A DNA stretch of 64,000 nucleotides from Paenibacillus sp. SY21-1. GTDB lineage: Bacteria; Bacillota; Bacilli; Paenibacillales; Paenibacillaceae. The translations under genes were made by a program, and so were the position numbers. Of this stretch, positions 26,848 to 35,386 are shown piece after piece. The stretch lies in contig NZ_STGF01000006.1 in the NCBI RefSeq assembly GCF_005222705.1, forward strand, positions 186,001-250,000. Direction: 5' to 3'. The first letter of the stretch is position 1, and each line of letters begins with the position of its first letter. The notes under the pieces are model-generated. The model saw nothing but the letters and a program-made list of their open reading frames with translations, did not search any database and had not been told where the DNA came from.

Positions 26848-27858
26848 CTATTGCCCCACATACAGAATATCGCTCACTCCGCGCTCCTTGTTTTTGCCCT
26901 GCGGATTGTTAACGACGCGTCCCATAAAATACATGGTCGAAGATCCGCCCCCGTCTAGGTTGTAAGCTTCCGTTGCGCCAAGCTTCTCAAACAGGTCGGC
27001 GAACTCCGTCAAGGTCATGCCGCGGCTGTAATTGTCCGCTCGGCCGTCAACGACGACGATAACGAAATGTCCCGGCGCAAGCATGCCGATTCCCGTGCGG
27101 GGGTTGGCGGATTGAATGGAGCGGTTGCCGAAGTTCGTATCGATCGTAACCGAATCCAGATCGTCCGCGACGACTCCGTCATCGATAAGGGACGGTCCGA
27201 AGGAATAGGTCTGAATGACGTCTTGCTTCAGCAAATCGCCGGACGACAGCTCCTCTTCGTTGTACGTGTCCATCGTCCCGTCGGCAAACAACGCAAGCGC
27301 CTCGCGAGCCGGCTCGTCCCGGTACAGCACGCCATTGCGGATAATGACTCCGTCGTTGCGAAAGCCGTAATAATCTCCGTTTACGGCGAGTACGGCGTTA
27401 ACCTCGGCGGCGATGTCCGATGTGTTTTCCGTAATGTTGCGGCCAAATGCGTTTTTGGCAAACGCGGACAGCAGCGTGGCTCCCTCCGACAGCTGAACGT
27501 CAGCGACAAAATACGTGATTTTATCGTTGCCGGCGCCGGTTTCATGCTGGGTAATTTGGATGCTGGCCGTATCGCTTTTATAGCTCCAATCATCGTAGAC
27601 AGCCGTGTCAGAAGTCTGACCCGATGCTGCATCGCCGGATTCACTGGTCTGGCCGTCGGTGGAGGCTGCACCGCTCTGCACGCCCTCCGTCTGTTCTTCA
27701 GCCATGCCTGTTGCTTCGTTCACAGTCGCCAGCGGCGGCACCGTTACCTCAATATGCTCGATCAAGTAGCGGTCGGCGAGCTTGTATAACGTAATTCCGA
27801 TTGCGATCACGCATACGATTAGCAGCATCCAGCGCTTTTTTATATGTCCTGTTTTCAT
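26848..27858 (-). CDS. Phosphodiester glycosidase family protein (NAGPA domain, DUF2233)
   Basis: Exported, membrane-anchored protein of 336 aa. A basic start and one helix (MLLIVCVIAIGITLYKLA) precede a low-complexity Ser/Thr/Gly/Gln/Glu linker (about residues 50-90). The NAGPA domain follows: LAVNGDYYGFRNDGVIIRNG in the core, NPRTGIGM, VVVDGRADNYSRGMTL, and the signature YNLDGGGSSTMYF near the C-terminus. Family members release sugars from phosphodiester linkages (human uncovering enzyme; bacterial homologs act on exopolysaccharide or teichoic material). Together with the GT2-GtrA protein downstream it suggests a surface-glycan module. The substrate is inferred only by family. Confidence 0.88.
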   Translation of the reverse strand: MKTGHIKKRWMLLIVCVIAIGITLYKLADRYLIEHIEVTVPPLATVNEATGMAEEQTEGVQSGAASTDGQTSESGDAASGQTSDTAVYDDWSYKSDTASIQITQHETGAGNDKITYFVADVQLSEGATLLSAFAKNAFGRNITENTSDIAAEVNAVLAVNGDYYGFRNDGVIIRNGVLYRDEPAREALALFADGTMDTYNEEELSSGDLLKQDVIQTYSFGPSLIDDGVVADDLDSVTIDTNFGNRSIQSANPRTGIGMLAPGHFVIVVVDGRADNYSRGMTLTEFADLFEKLGATEAYNLDGGGSSTMYFMGRVVNNPQGKNKERGVSDILYVGQ

Positions 27859-28019
27859 GGTTCCTTCACTCCTTGGGCTTTCTGCGCCCGGCGCAGACGA
27901 TTAGGGTTGGGGTTAATGGGCTTGATGCTATTGTCGGGCGGCAAGATTAAGCTCATATGAGCGAAGGCTGAATGTTTACTGAACGGAGGCTGCATGGAAG
28001 GGAAAGAGGCGGGGAAAAC

Positions 28020-28059
28020 GCAACAACCCCCGAATGCGTCCGCACTCGGGGGTTGTTGC
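28020..28059 (-). terminator. Terminator of the ytvI-like gene
   Basis: A 14-bp perfect stem (GCAACAACCCCCGA with its complement) whose 12-nt loop can pair further (TGCG/CGCA). It is 65 nt beyond the stop of the minus-strand permease gene and has a short T stretch (GTTTTCC) on that strand. A second hairpin (GCCTGTA/TACAGGC, 28066-28095) lies between. Confidence 0.75.
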
Positions 28060-28124
28060 TATGGGCCTGTACGCCGGCAAAACGCATACAGGCTTGGCTT
28101 GTAAAGGAGTAGGCAGGCTGCCCC

Positions 28125-29288
28125 TTATCGCGAGGGCTTGGTGTCGCCAGCTTCAGCCTCTGCCTCGGACGAATGGCCGGCAAGGGGAGCGGCAGGAGCG
28201 TCAAATTCGCCGACAGGGGCATGAATCCAGCGATGGAAGTAGCCTTGATCGTACAGCGCCTTGATCAGAATCATCAGAATCGGCGACAGGATAACGCCCG
28301 CTACGCCGAACAGCGACAAGGACACAATCATAAAGGCGAGCATGGTAAATGCGGATACGCCGAGCGAATCCCCGGTTATTTTAGGCTCCAGAATTTGCCG
28401 GGTCAGCACTACGGCAAGGAATAGCGCTGAAAGCCAAATGGCGAGCGAAATTTTGCCGACAATAATCAGATAAATAATCCATGGAATAAAAATCGTTCCT
28501 ACGCCAAGCAGCGGCAAAATATCAAAAATAGCCGATACGACCGCGATGACAAATGCATTGTCCACGCCAAGCAGCATGAGGGCAACGAGAATGACGACAA
28601 AGGTAATGGAAATCATCTTCGCTTGCGCCTTTATGTAAAGCGCGATTCCTTTAAACACGTTGTTGCGCAGGAAGAAAAACGCTTTTTTGAACGTATTCGG
28701 CGTTTTATCCTCTGCCGTTTGCTTCCAGGTCGTAATTTCGATGCTAAGAAAGTAAGCAAGAATGATGCCTACAACAAAATTGAAAATAAAGGAAGAAACG
28801 GAAGATACATAAGTGACAACATGTGAAAATATATTTTTGCCGACATTGGACAACGTCGCGGTTGCTCCGCCGATCAATTCCTGCGAGCGCTCAACAAGGT
28901 CAAGCTGGACAGGCATATTGCCCATTCGCTGCTGTACCTCCTGCGTGATAAACGCGATTTGCTCCATAAGCATCTTTTGATATTTAGGAAAGTTCTCCAC
29001 AAGATTGGAGCCTTGTTGAATGATCAGCAGCGCGGCTCCCGAGAGCACGCCGAGTATGATGACTGTAAAAACAAGCACGGAAATGCCGGAAGCGATCGAT
29101 TTTTTCATGCCCATCCTGTGAAGGCGTCTCGCCAGCGGCTCGATGCACAAAAAAATGACGAACGAAAAAAAGATCGGGGTGGCAATTCGGTATAAGAAGC
29201 TGAATACATACATAATTAAGAAGACTGTTAATGCGATGAGTGCGATGTCAAAGGCCGTTCTCCAATACTTTTTGTAAAATGGCAGCAT
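28125..29288 (-). CDS. AI-2E family transporter, YtvI-type sporulation-associated permease
   Basis: Polytopic membrane protein of 387 aa of the PF01594 family. It has helices near the N-terminus (IALIALTVFLIMYVFSFLY and FFSFVIFLCIEPLARRL), a soluble loop, and the family core FDILPLLGVGTIFIPWIIYLI with TRQILEPKITGDSLGVSAF. The resemblance to B. subtilis YtvI is in layout. ATG 29288 has AAGGAG upstream; an upstream in-frame ATG at 29345 has no ribosome site. The C-terminal ~40 residues are Ala/Glu-rich and cytoplasmic. It is the second AI-2E family gene in the window and shares little sequence with the one at 11687. The substrate is unknown. Confidence 0.83.
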   Translation of the reverse strand: MLPFYKKYWRTAFDIALIALTVFLIMYVFSFLYRIATPIFFSFVIFLCIEPLARRLHRMGMKKSIASGISVLVFTVIILGVLSGAALLIIQQGSNLVENFPKYQKMLMEQIAFITQEVQQRMGNMPVQLDLVERSQELIGGATATLSNVGKNIFSHVVTYVSSVSSFIFNFVVGIILAYFLSIEITTWKQTAEDKTPNTFKKAFFFLRNNVFKGIALYIKAQAKMISITFVVILVALMLLGVDNAFVIAVVSAIFDILPLLGVGTIFIPWIIYLIIVGKISLAIWLSALFLAVVLTRQILEPKITGDSLGVSAFTMLAFMIVSLSLFGVAGVILSPILMILIKALYDQGYFHRWIHAPVGEFDAPAAPLAGHSSEAEAEAGDTKPSR

Positions 29289-29451
29289 AGCTTTGCTCCT
29301 TCGGTTCAGATGTTTTCTTTGCAATAAGATTGTACTATAGTTCACAAAAAGATGCCTATTTTAATTGTATTATGTTACAATTAAAGGTATCGTTGTTGTT
29401 TATGCTACTGCCTATACGTCGACTAAATCATCTTACGGTGGGGAAAACAAA

Positions 29452-30843
29452 ATGGAGAAATTGTTGTTATGGTGTTTCTACGTGGCAACCTTCTATGCGT
29501 TTCTTCCTGGTCTTATCAGCCGCACTTTTGGCTTTCGTGTTTTTAAGAAAGGCCGGGTCGAGAAGGAAATTGCCTTGACTTTCGATGATGGGCCGGATTC
29601 GACCTATACTCCGCAGCTGCTCGATTTACTCGCGCGTTATGGAGCCAAAGCAACTTTTTTTGTCGTAGGTTCTCATGCGGAGGGGCAGGAGGAGCTGCTG
29701 CGCCGTATGAAAGCGGAAGGGCATGTCATTGGTATTCATAATTACGTGCATAAATCCAACTGGGTCATGCGGCCGCGCACAGTAAGAAGGCAGATCGAGC
29801 GGACGACAGAGGTCATCGAGCGCGCTACGGGCGATAAGCCGGTTTATTACCGTCCGCCATGGGGGATTGTCAATCTGTTTGATTACAGCAATCTCGGTCA
29901 TCTGCAAATTGTGCTTTGGTCCGCGATGTTCGGAGACTGGAGGCAGCGTGTCGGTGCCGAGCGGCTCCAGCGCAGAATGCTAAAGCGTCTCAAGCCGGGC
30001 GAAGTGCTGCTGCTGCATGATTGCGGCATGACGTTTGGCGCCGACCGGCACGCCCCTGCGAATATGCTGATTGCGCTTGAAGCTTATTTGCAAGCAGGGA
30101 CTGAGCGCGGATACAGCTTTGTAGGCATAAATGAGATGATTCGGCTGACGGATAACGCCAGAGTCTCGAAGCGTTCGCCGATCAAGCGGGTCTCAGTGGC
30201 GCTATGGCTGTTGTGGGAGCGGGCGTTCCATGTGCTGTTTCGCTTGAAGTCGGTCGGACAGTCGGACGATCCGGCCTTTCATTACCGGATTACAACCTAT
30301 TCCGGCAAGCCTGTTTCGCTGGCGGAAGGTGACAAGCTGGAGAAAGGCGACCGGATCGCCGAGCTGCATTTCGATAATCGCAAGCTGTCCGCGATTGCCG
30401 CCGTTTCGAAATCCCCGGTGGCTGCGGCCATACGGATGCTTCGCGAGGTCGAGCAGGGACTCCCGATGCTTGCCGACCAGCTGGGAGCGGACAAGGACGC
30501 GCGCGATATTAAAGCCGTGTATGGCGTTACGATGATTCATCGCGGCGCCGATCGCGTAGGCTTTCAAGTCTATGATCTGCCGCAAGGATTGTTCGCGACT
30601 TCGACCCAAATTTATCTGCGGTTATTGCTTCGCGTGCTGACCGGACAGAAACGCAAGCAGCGTTCGGCCAAAGCGGCTATCGAGCCTCGCATGCTTATTA
30701 TGCCTGCGGCTACAATCCGGGGGTATGCTACGGATTCGGCAGTCGCAAGCTTGTCCAAGACGGAGCAGAAGAGCGAGCCGTTAGGACTCGGCGCTGTCGT
30801 TGATGAGCCTGCGCTGATGGACAGCAAGACGACTGCCATTTAA
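29452..30843 (+). CDS. Polysaccharide deacetylase (NodB domain) with YkoP-like C-terminal domain
   Basis: Membrane-anchored or secreted protein of 463 aa. One N-terminal helix (LLWCFYVATFYAFLPGLI) is followed by the NodB domain with metal motif IALTFDDGPDSTYTPQLLD (about residues 40-58), the histidine motif GIHNYVHKSNW (H-x3-H), YYRPPWG, and LLLHDCG at the end of the barrel. These are the carbohydrate esterase family 4 motifs, so it probably removes N-acetyl groups from peptidoglycan or a surface polymer. The last ~200 residues (from about residue 250) form a second domain like B. subtilis YkoP, with no known activity. A GGTGGGGA site precedes ATG 29452. It is divergent from the ytvI-like gene. 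Confidence 0.88.
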   Translation: MEKLLLWCFYVATFYAFLPGLISRTFGFRVFKKGRVEKEIALTFDDGPDSTYTPQLLDLLARYGAKATFFVVGSHAEGQEELLRRMKAEGHVIGIHNYVHKSNWVMRPRTVRRQIERTTEVIERATGDKPVYYRPPWGIVNLFDYSNLGHLQIVLWSAMFGDWRQRVGAERLQRRMLKRLKPGEVLLLHDCGMTFGADRHAPANMLIALEAYLQAGTERGYSFVGINEMIRLTDNARVSKRSPIKRVSVALWLLWERAFHVLFRLKSVGQSDDPAFHYRITTYSGKPVSLAEGDKLEKGDRIAELHFDNRKLSAIAAVSKSPVAAAIRMLREVEQGLPMLADQLGADKDARDIKAVYGVTMIHRGADRVGFQVYDLPQGLFATSTQIYLRLLLRVLTGQKRKQRSAKAAIEPRMLIMPAATIRGYATDSAVASLSKTEQKSEPLGLGAVVDEPALMDSKTTAI

Positions 30844-30861
30844 TTGACTTATTTCCTGACT

Positions 30862-30900
30862 ACAGCCATGCGGAGTCGTTGCCGTCATGGCTGTTTTTTT
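30862..30900 (+). terminator. Terminator of the deacetylase gene
   Basis: A 9-bp stem ACAGCCATG / CATGGCTGT followed by seven or more T, 19 nt beyond the stop codon. Confidence 0.92.
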
Positions 30901-30935
30901 AGAATAGAAGCATGCACAGGTTTCACGTCTTTAAT

Positions 30936-30996
30936 GGGCTTCTGTCCCGACGCGAAGCATTCGCTTTGCCGCCGGAGGACGACGTCAGTCGTTTAC
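30936..30996 (+). repeat. Short dispersed repeat (~60 bp), copy 1
   Basis: Matches 32701-32759 in direct orientation at roughly three quarters of positions. The best-conserved blocks are ACGCGAA and TGCCGCC(A/G)GAGGACG(A/G)CGTCAG(T/C)CG. It lies in the 250-nt gap upstream of the sigma factor gene. No coding role was seen. Confidence 0.6.
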
Positions 30997-31031
30997 GCTT
31001 ATGCATGTTGAATAACGAAAGCTTACAGAGG

Positions 31032-31060
31032 TTTTACTTTTAGCGTGAATGCGTTATGAT
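31032..31060 (+). promoter_or_regulatory. Possible promoter of the sigma factor gene
   Basis: TTTTAC (31032-31037), 17 nt, TATGAT (31055-31060), 34 nt upstream of the ATG. The -35 is imperfect. No clear ECF-type autoregulatory motif (AAC...CGT) was identified. Confidence 0.4.
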
Positions 31061-31093
31061 GTTGGCAGAAAGTGCGCGAGGAGGGGACCCCTG

Positions 31094-31675
31094 ATGAGGG
31101 AGTCTGAAGCAACAGACGAACTGCTCATGATGATGATTGCGCAGCAGGATGCTGATGCGCTTGAGCAGCTTTATGATCGCTACGAGCGGCCTGTTTATTC
31201 TTTTGTATACCGAATCGTAAAGGATTCAATGGCCGCCGAGGAATTGGTACAAGAATTGTTTATTCGAATATGGCATTCAGCTCAGCGGGTTCGCACTGAC
31301 GAGGCTGCAGGCCAATTGAGCAGCTGGATATTTACGATTGCCCGTAATTTATCGATCGATTGGCTTCGCAAGCAAGGAAGAAGGCCGCTGGAGGCTCGGG
31401 AGCAGGCTGCGCTGGAGCGTACGGCTTCCATTCATTCGACAGAGCGAGAGGTGGAGCATAAGCTGCTCGGCGAGGAAATGCAGATGGCGCTAAGCGAGCT
31501 GAATGCCGACCAGAAGCAAGTAATGGAGCTTATTTATTTCATGGGATATACGCAGCAAGAGGTTAGTCTCAAGGAAGCGATTCCGCTTGGAACGGTGAAG
31601 AGCAGGGTCAGGCTGGCGCTTGCGCAATTGCGAAAACGGTTTGAAGCTCTAGGAAAGGAGGGGGTGCGTCAATGA
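31094..31675 (+). CDS. ECF-type RNA polymerase sigma factor (SigK/RskA-linked group)
   Basis: A 193-aa sigma-70 family protein with only regions 2 and 4. Region 2 is seen as ALEQLYDRYERPVYSFVYRI with AEELVQELFIRIWHSA and the DNA-melting helix SSWIFTIARNLSIDWLRKQGRRP (in part). Region 4 is LNADQKQVMELIYFMGYTQQEV...IPLGTVKSRVRLALAQLRK. ATG 31094 has GAGGAGGGG about 7 nt upstream. Its stop overlaps the start of the anti-sigma gene (ATGA, 31672-31675). Such pairs usually respond to an envelope or redox stress. The target regulon is unknown. Confidence 0.9.
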   Translation: MRESEATDELLMMMIAQQDADALEQLYDRYERPVYSFVYRIVKDSMAAEELVQELFIRIWHSAQRVRTDEAAGQLSSWIFTIARNLSIDWLRKQGRRPLEAREQAALERTASIHSTEREVEHKLLGEEMQMALSELNADQKQVMELIYFMGYTQQEVSLKEAIPLGTVKSRVRLALAQLRKRFEALGKEGVRQ

Positions 31676-32550
31676 ATAAACGTGCGAATAGCTGCTGCGA
31701 GGATGTAGAGCTGTATATGATCGGCGGACTGACAAAAGCGGACAAGCAAATTTTCGAGGCGCATTTGCCCGGTTGTGAAAGCTGCCGACGTACGCTTAAG
31801 GAGCTTGAGCCGGTTGTGGGAGCGCTGCCGCATGGCGTACAGTCCGTAGAGCCCCCGGCCGGAATGAAAAATCGGATTTTGGCCGCTGTTGCCAGGCAGG
31901 CGGAGATGGACGAGGAGCTGAAGAACGCTTCCCCGCTGGGGCCTGAGTCTGCATACCGGACAATAGAAGAGGATTTTTCGCGGAGCGAGCGATCCAACGA
32001 TTCCGCCCCGCCAGAGGTGCTTTACGCAACCGAAGCGAACGGCTCCAAGCTTCCGCGCTGGTTGCTGCCATCGGTATCCGCGGCCGCCGTGCTGCTGCTG
32101 ATCGCCTCGGGATTTCTGCTGCTGCGCATCGATTATCTTAATCAGGAAGCCAAGCGGCTTGAAGCTAGAGTGGACAGCCTTCAGCAGCAGATCGATTCGA
32201 CAGGCAGACCGCTAACGGGCGTTCAGACGAATCATGTCGTGGCATTGTCTCCAACCACGAAGGATATTGTTGCGCAAGGACTTGCGACCATCGTGATTGA
32301 CGACAAAGGGATGCACCTGATTGTGCAGGCTGAGCAGCTGCCGCTGCTGACCGACGATGAAGCGTTTCAGGTATGGCTGCTTAAAAATGGCAAGCCCGTA
32401 AATGCAGGTACATTTTTTTCGCAGGATGGAACGGGAGCCTTGTATTTTACCTTTAAGCCGGATGAATACGATCAAATTGCGATTACGCAAGAGCCGGACG
32501 CGAACGGCAAAGAGCCTCGCGGCTCCATCGTGTTGGCTGGAAGCCTGTGA
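31672..32550 (+). CDS. Anti-sigma factor with zinc-finger and RskA C-terminal domain
   Basis: Single-pass membrane anti-sigma factor of 292 aa that should hold the upstream ECF sigma factor. The cytoplasmic N-terminus carries the zinc anti-sigma motif HLPGCESCRR (HxxxCxxC) at about residues 31-40. A linker follows, then one membrane helix near residues 128-148 (LLPSVSAAAVLLLIASGFLLL in part), a short coiled segment (AKRLEARVDSLQQQID) and an extracytoplasmic RskA-type domain (VVALSPTTKDIVAQGLATIV; LPLLTDDEAFQVWLLKNGKPV in part). It overlaps the sigma gene by 4 nt. Release may be by regulated proteolysis as in RskA/RsiW systems; that is inference. Confidence 0.9.
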   Translation: MNKRANSCCEDVELYMIGGLTKADKQIFEAHLPGCESCRRTLKELEPVVGALPHGVQSVEPPAGMKNRILAAVARQAEMDEELKNASPLGPESAYRTIEEDFSRSERSNDSAPPEVLYATEANGSKLPRWLLPSVSAAAVLLLIASGFLLLRIDYLNQEAKRLEARVDSLQQQIDSTGRPLTGVQTNHVVALSPTTKDIVAQGLATIVIDDKGMHLIVQAEQLPLLTDDEAFQVWLLKNGKPVNAGTFFSQDGTGALYFTFKPDEYDQIAITQEPDANGKEPRGSIVLAGSL

Positions 32551-32631
32551 AGCGGCGTTCTGAGCTATGAACAGAGGCAGTGCGAATCTGCAGAAGTATG
32601 CCAATGAATGAAGATAAGAAGGTGAACGATA

Positions 32632-32671
32632 AAAAAGCCGGAGCAGGAATTAAAGCCTGCTCCGGCTTTTT
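32632..32671. terminator. Bidirectional terminator between the anti-sigma gene and ilvD
   Basis: Stem AAAAAGCCGGAGCAGG / CCTGCTCCGGCTTTTT, 16 bp perfect, 8-nt loop. It serves the plus-strand sigma/anti-sigma operon and the convergent minus-strand ilvD. Confidence 0.93.
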
Positions 32672-32700
32672 GTAAATATAAGAATTTAACACTTATAATC

Positions 32701-32759
32701 GGCTTTTGTTTCAACGCGAAACGTTAGTCTTGCCGCCAGAGGACGGCGTCAGCCGTTAC
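32701..32759 (+). repeat. Short dispersed repeat (~60 bp), copy 2
   Basis: Direct repeat of the element at 30936-30996. Its right end overlaps the ilvD stop codon (32756-32758), so the insertion or expansion reaches the very end of that gene. Confidence 0.6.
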
Positions 32760-34441
32760 ATTTTCATTACGCCGCCTGTGCTTGCGGATGTAACAAGGTG
32801 CGCGTAACGCGCAAGGTAACCGCGTTTGATTTTGAGCTCGAAGCCCGGCCATTCGTTATGGCGCTTCTGGAACTCGTCATCGCTGATCAGCAGATTCATC
32901 GTCCGGTTGTTCATGTCGATCTCGATAATATCTCCATCCTGTACGAAGGCGATCGGGCCGCCTTCAGCAGCTTCAGGAGATACGTGACCGATACTGATGC
33001 CGCGGGAGGCGCCAGAGAATCGGCCGTCTGTAATCAGGGCAACCTTCGCGCCAAGACCCATGCCGACAATTTGCGACGTAGGAGCAAGCATTTCCGGCAT
33101 GCCCGGACCGCCGCGCGGACCCTCGTAACGGATAACAACGACGTGGCCTTCCTTGATTTTACCGTTGGCAATGCCGTGCAGCGCATCGTCTTGCGAATCG
33201 AAGCAGATGGCAGGCCCTTTATGGTAGCCGCCAACCGATTTGTCAACAGCGCCCGTTTTGATGATTGCTCCGTTAGGAGCCAGGTTGCCGAACAGAACGG
33301 CCAGTCCGCCGCGTGCCGTATGCGGGTTGTCCAGCGTATGGATAACATCCGTATCCGTAATTTCGCAGCCGATTACGTTTTCGCGAAGCGTTTTGCCTGT
33401 AACCGTGATTGTCTCTCCATGCAGCGCGCCTTCCTTTTTAAACAGCTCGTTCAACACGGCGCTAACGCCGCCTGCATTATGAACGTCCTCGATATGATAA
33501 TCGGAAGCGGGCGCGATTTTCGCCAAATGCGGTACGCGCTCAGCCACTTCGTTAATACGCTCGATCGGATAGTCGATGCCTGCTTCATGCGCAATGGCAA
33601 GCGTATGAAGCACGGTATTTGTGGAACCGCCCATCGCCATGTCCAGCGCAAATGCGTTGTCGATCGCATCTTTCGTCACGATATCGCGCGGCTTGATGCC
33701 AAGGTCGATAATTTTCATCAGCTGGCGTGCGGCTTCTTTGACGAATTCTTTGCGTTCCGGCGAAACGGCAAGAATCGTGCCGTTGCCCGGCAGCGCAAGG
33801 CCAAGGCCTTCAGCCAAGCAGTTCATCGAGTTCGCGGTGAACATGCCGGAGCAAGAACCGCAGGTAGGACAGCCGAATTGCTCAAGCTCCATCAATTGAT
33901 CGTCGTTGATTTTGCCGGCTTGGTGTGCGCCAACGCCTTCGAAGACGCTGGACAGCGAGATCGAACGGCCGTCAGATGTTTTGCCGGCCTTCATTGGGCC
34001 GCCGCTGACGAGCATCGTCGGAATGTTGACACGCAATGCGCCCATAATCATCCCTGGCGTAATTTTGTCGCAGTTCGGAATACAGACCATGCCGTCGAAC
34101 CAGTGCGCGTTAACGACTGTCTCGATCGAGTCGGCAATAATCTCGCGGCTGGCCAGCGAGTATCTCATGCCGATGTGGCCCATCGCAATCCCGTCGTCTA
34201 CGCCGATTGTGTTGAATTCGAACGGTACGCCGCCAGCTTCGCGAATTGCTTCTTTAACCAGCTTGCCGAACTCCTGAAGGTGGACGTGTCCGGGAATAAT
34301 ATCAATATACGAGTTGCAAACCGCGATAAACGGTTTGCCGAAATCTTCTTCTTTAACGCCTGCGGCGCGTAGCAAGCTGCGATGTGGTGCGCGGTCGAAA
34401 CCCTTTTTGATCATATCTGATCGCATTCTTTTGGTCGCCAT
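32756..34441 (-). CDS. ilvD: Dihydroxy-acid dehydratase
   Basis: Fe-S dehydratase that converts 2,3-dihydroxy-isovalerate and -methylvalerate to the keto acids in valine, isoleucine and leucine synthesis. The cluster cysteines are in [17 protein letters not shown] and [32 protein letters not shown] (in part) near the C-terminus is the other family signature. The length (561 aa) is normal. ATG 34441 follows AGGGGGC by 8 nt; an in-frame ATG at 34480 has no ribosome site. It is monocistronic and not near other ilv genes in this window. No leucine or isoleucine T-box was seen upstream. Confidence 0.95.
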   Translation of the reverse strand: MATKRMRSDMIKKGFDRAPHRSLLRAAGVKEEDFGKPFIAVCNSYIDIIPGHVHLQEFGKLVKEAIREAGGVPFEFNTIGVDDGIAMGHIGMRYSLASREIIADSIETVVNAHWFDGMVCIPNCDKITPGMIMGALRVNIPTMLVSGGPMKAGKTSDGRSISLSSVFEGVGAHQAGKINDDQLMELEQFGCPTCGSCSGMFTANSMNCLAEGLGLALPGNGTILAVSPERKEFVKEAARQLMKIIDLGIKPRDIVTKDAIDNAFALDMAMGGSTNTVLHTLAIAHEAGIDYPIERINEVAERVPHLAKIAPASDYHIEDVHNAGGVSAVLNELFKKEGALHGETITVTGKTLRENVIGCEITDTDVIHTLDNPHTARGGLAVLFGNLAPNGAIIKTGAVDKSVGGYHKGPAICFDSQDDALHGIANGKIKEGHVVVIRYEGPRGGPGMPEMLAPTSQIVGMGLGAKVALITDGRFSGASRGISIGHVSPEAAEGGPIAFVQDGDIIEIDMNNRTMNLLISDDEFQKRHNEWPGFELKIKRGYLARYAHLVTSASTGGVMKM

Positions 34442-34543
34442 GTCAGTGCCCCCTATAAGGTAAGTAAATAATCGATACATTCAAGTGTAACATAACGGAC
34501 AAGCGTTGGCTAGAATAAGGAGAGGAGTACGCTATGGGCAATA

Positions 34544-34579
34544 AATGTTTAAAATTCCATTAAGAAACGCTTAAACATT
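34544..34579. promoter_or_regulatory. Inverted repeat AATGTTTAA in the ilvD/response-regulator gap
   Basis: AATGTTTAA (34544-34552) and its perfect complement TTAAACATT (34571-34579), 18 nt apart, in the AT-rich divergent region. It may be an operator for ilvD or for the two-component operon, or a weak hairpin. The role is inferred from position alone. Confidence 0.3.
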
Positions 34580-34681
34580 GTGATTTTAAACGGAAAACCG
34601 CGACTTTTGGCGGGCATTTCCTGTATAGTAGGCTCACGAGCAACGACGAAATCAAGCGGGAAACGGCAAGGAGGCAACGAG

Positions 34682-35386
34682 ATGGCGGAACGACGGATAC
34701 TCATTGTGGACGACGAACGGGAAATCGCCGATTTAATTGAAATCTACTTAAAGAACGAAGGCTTCTCCACCGAGAAGGCGCATAACGGCGAGGAGGCGCT
34801 GCTGCGTTATGCCGAGGAGCGGTTTGACCTTGTCATTCTGGATATTATGATGCCCAAGATGGACGGACTTGAAGTATGCCGCAGATTGCGGAAGGATCAG
34901 GGGGTCCCTATTTTAATGCTAAGCGCAAAGGCCGAGGATATGGATAAAATTATGGGCTTGATGACCGGAGCGGACGATTATATGATCAAGCCGTTTAACC
35001 CGTTGGAGCTGATCGCCCGCGTTCGCTCGCTATTGCGGCGCTCTTACCAGTATTCGGAGCTGGCGCAGGATGCCGCTGCCAAAAATGAGCGCGAGCTCTC
35101 GCTTGGCCCGCTGAGAATGGACAAGCTTATGCATACGGCGGAGGCGGCGGGAAGACCGCTCCATTTGACGTCAACCGAGTTTGGCATTTTGTATTTGCTG
35201 GCATCGCAGCCGGGTCGAGTCTTTAGCGCCGAAGACATTTTTCAGCAGGTGTGGAAAGAAAAATACTTTGATTCCAATAATACGGTCATGGTGCACATCA
35301 GCAAGCTGCGAGACAAGCTTGAGAAAGAGCTGGGTGAAAAAATGATTGTAACGGTATGGGGGGTCGGCTATAAAATTGAAGGATAA
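34682..35386 (+). CDS. OmpR-family response regulator (VanR-like)
   Basis: Two-component DNA-binding regulator of 234 aa. The receiver has the acidic pair in ILIVDDERE, the phospho-acceptor Asp54 in LVILDIMMPKMDG, and the signalling Lys in IKPFNP. The C-terminal winged helix (from about residue 130) shows LTSTEFGILYLLASQPGRVFS and the recognition-helix region NNTVMVHISKLRDKLE, ending VWGVGYKIEG. AAGGAGG precedes ATG 34682 by 8 nt. Its last codons overlap the kinase gene by 11 nt. The layout resembles VanR-type regulators of cell-wall genes, and a D-Ala-D-Ala carboxypeptidase follows the pair. Confidence 0.92.
   Translation: MAERRILIVDDEREIADLIEIYLKNEGFSTEKAHNGEEALLRYAEERFDLVILDIMMPKMDGLEVCRRLRKDQGVPILMLSAKAEDMDKIMGLMTGADDYMIKPFNPLELIARVRSLLRRSYQYSELAQDAAAKNERELSLGPLRMDKLMHTAEAAGRPLHLTSTEFGILYLLASQPGRVFSAEDIFQQVWKEKYFDSNNTVMVHISKLRDKLEKELGEKMIVTVWGVGYKIEG

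Noticed and set aside
32798..34372. 524-codon open frame on the plus strand
   Set aside because: It is antisense to ilvD; the composition is typical of a mirrored high-GC coding strand and no domain was recognised.
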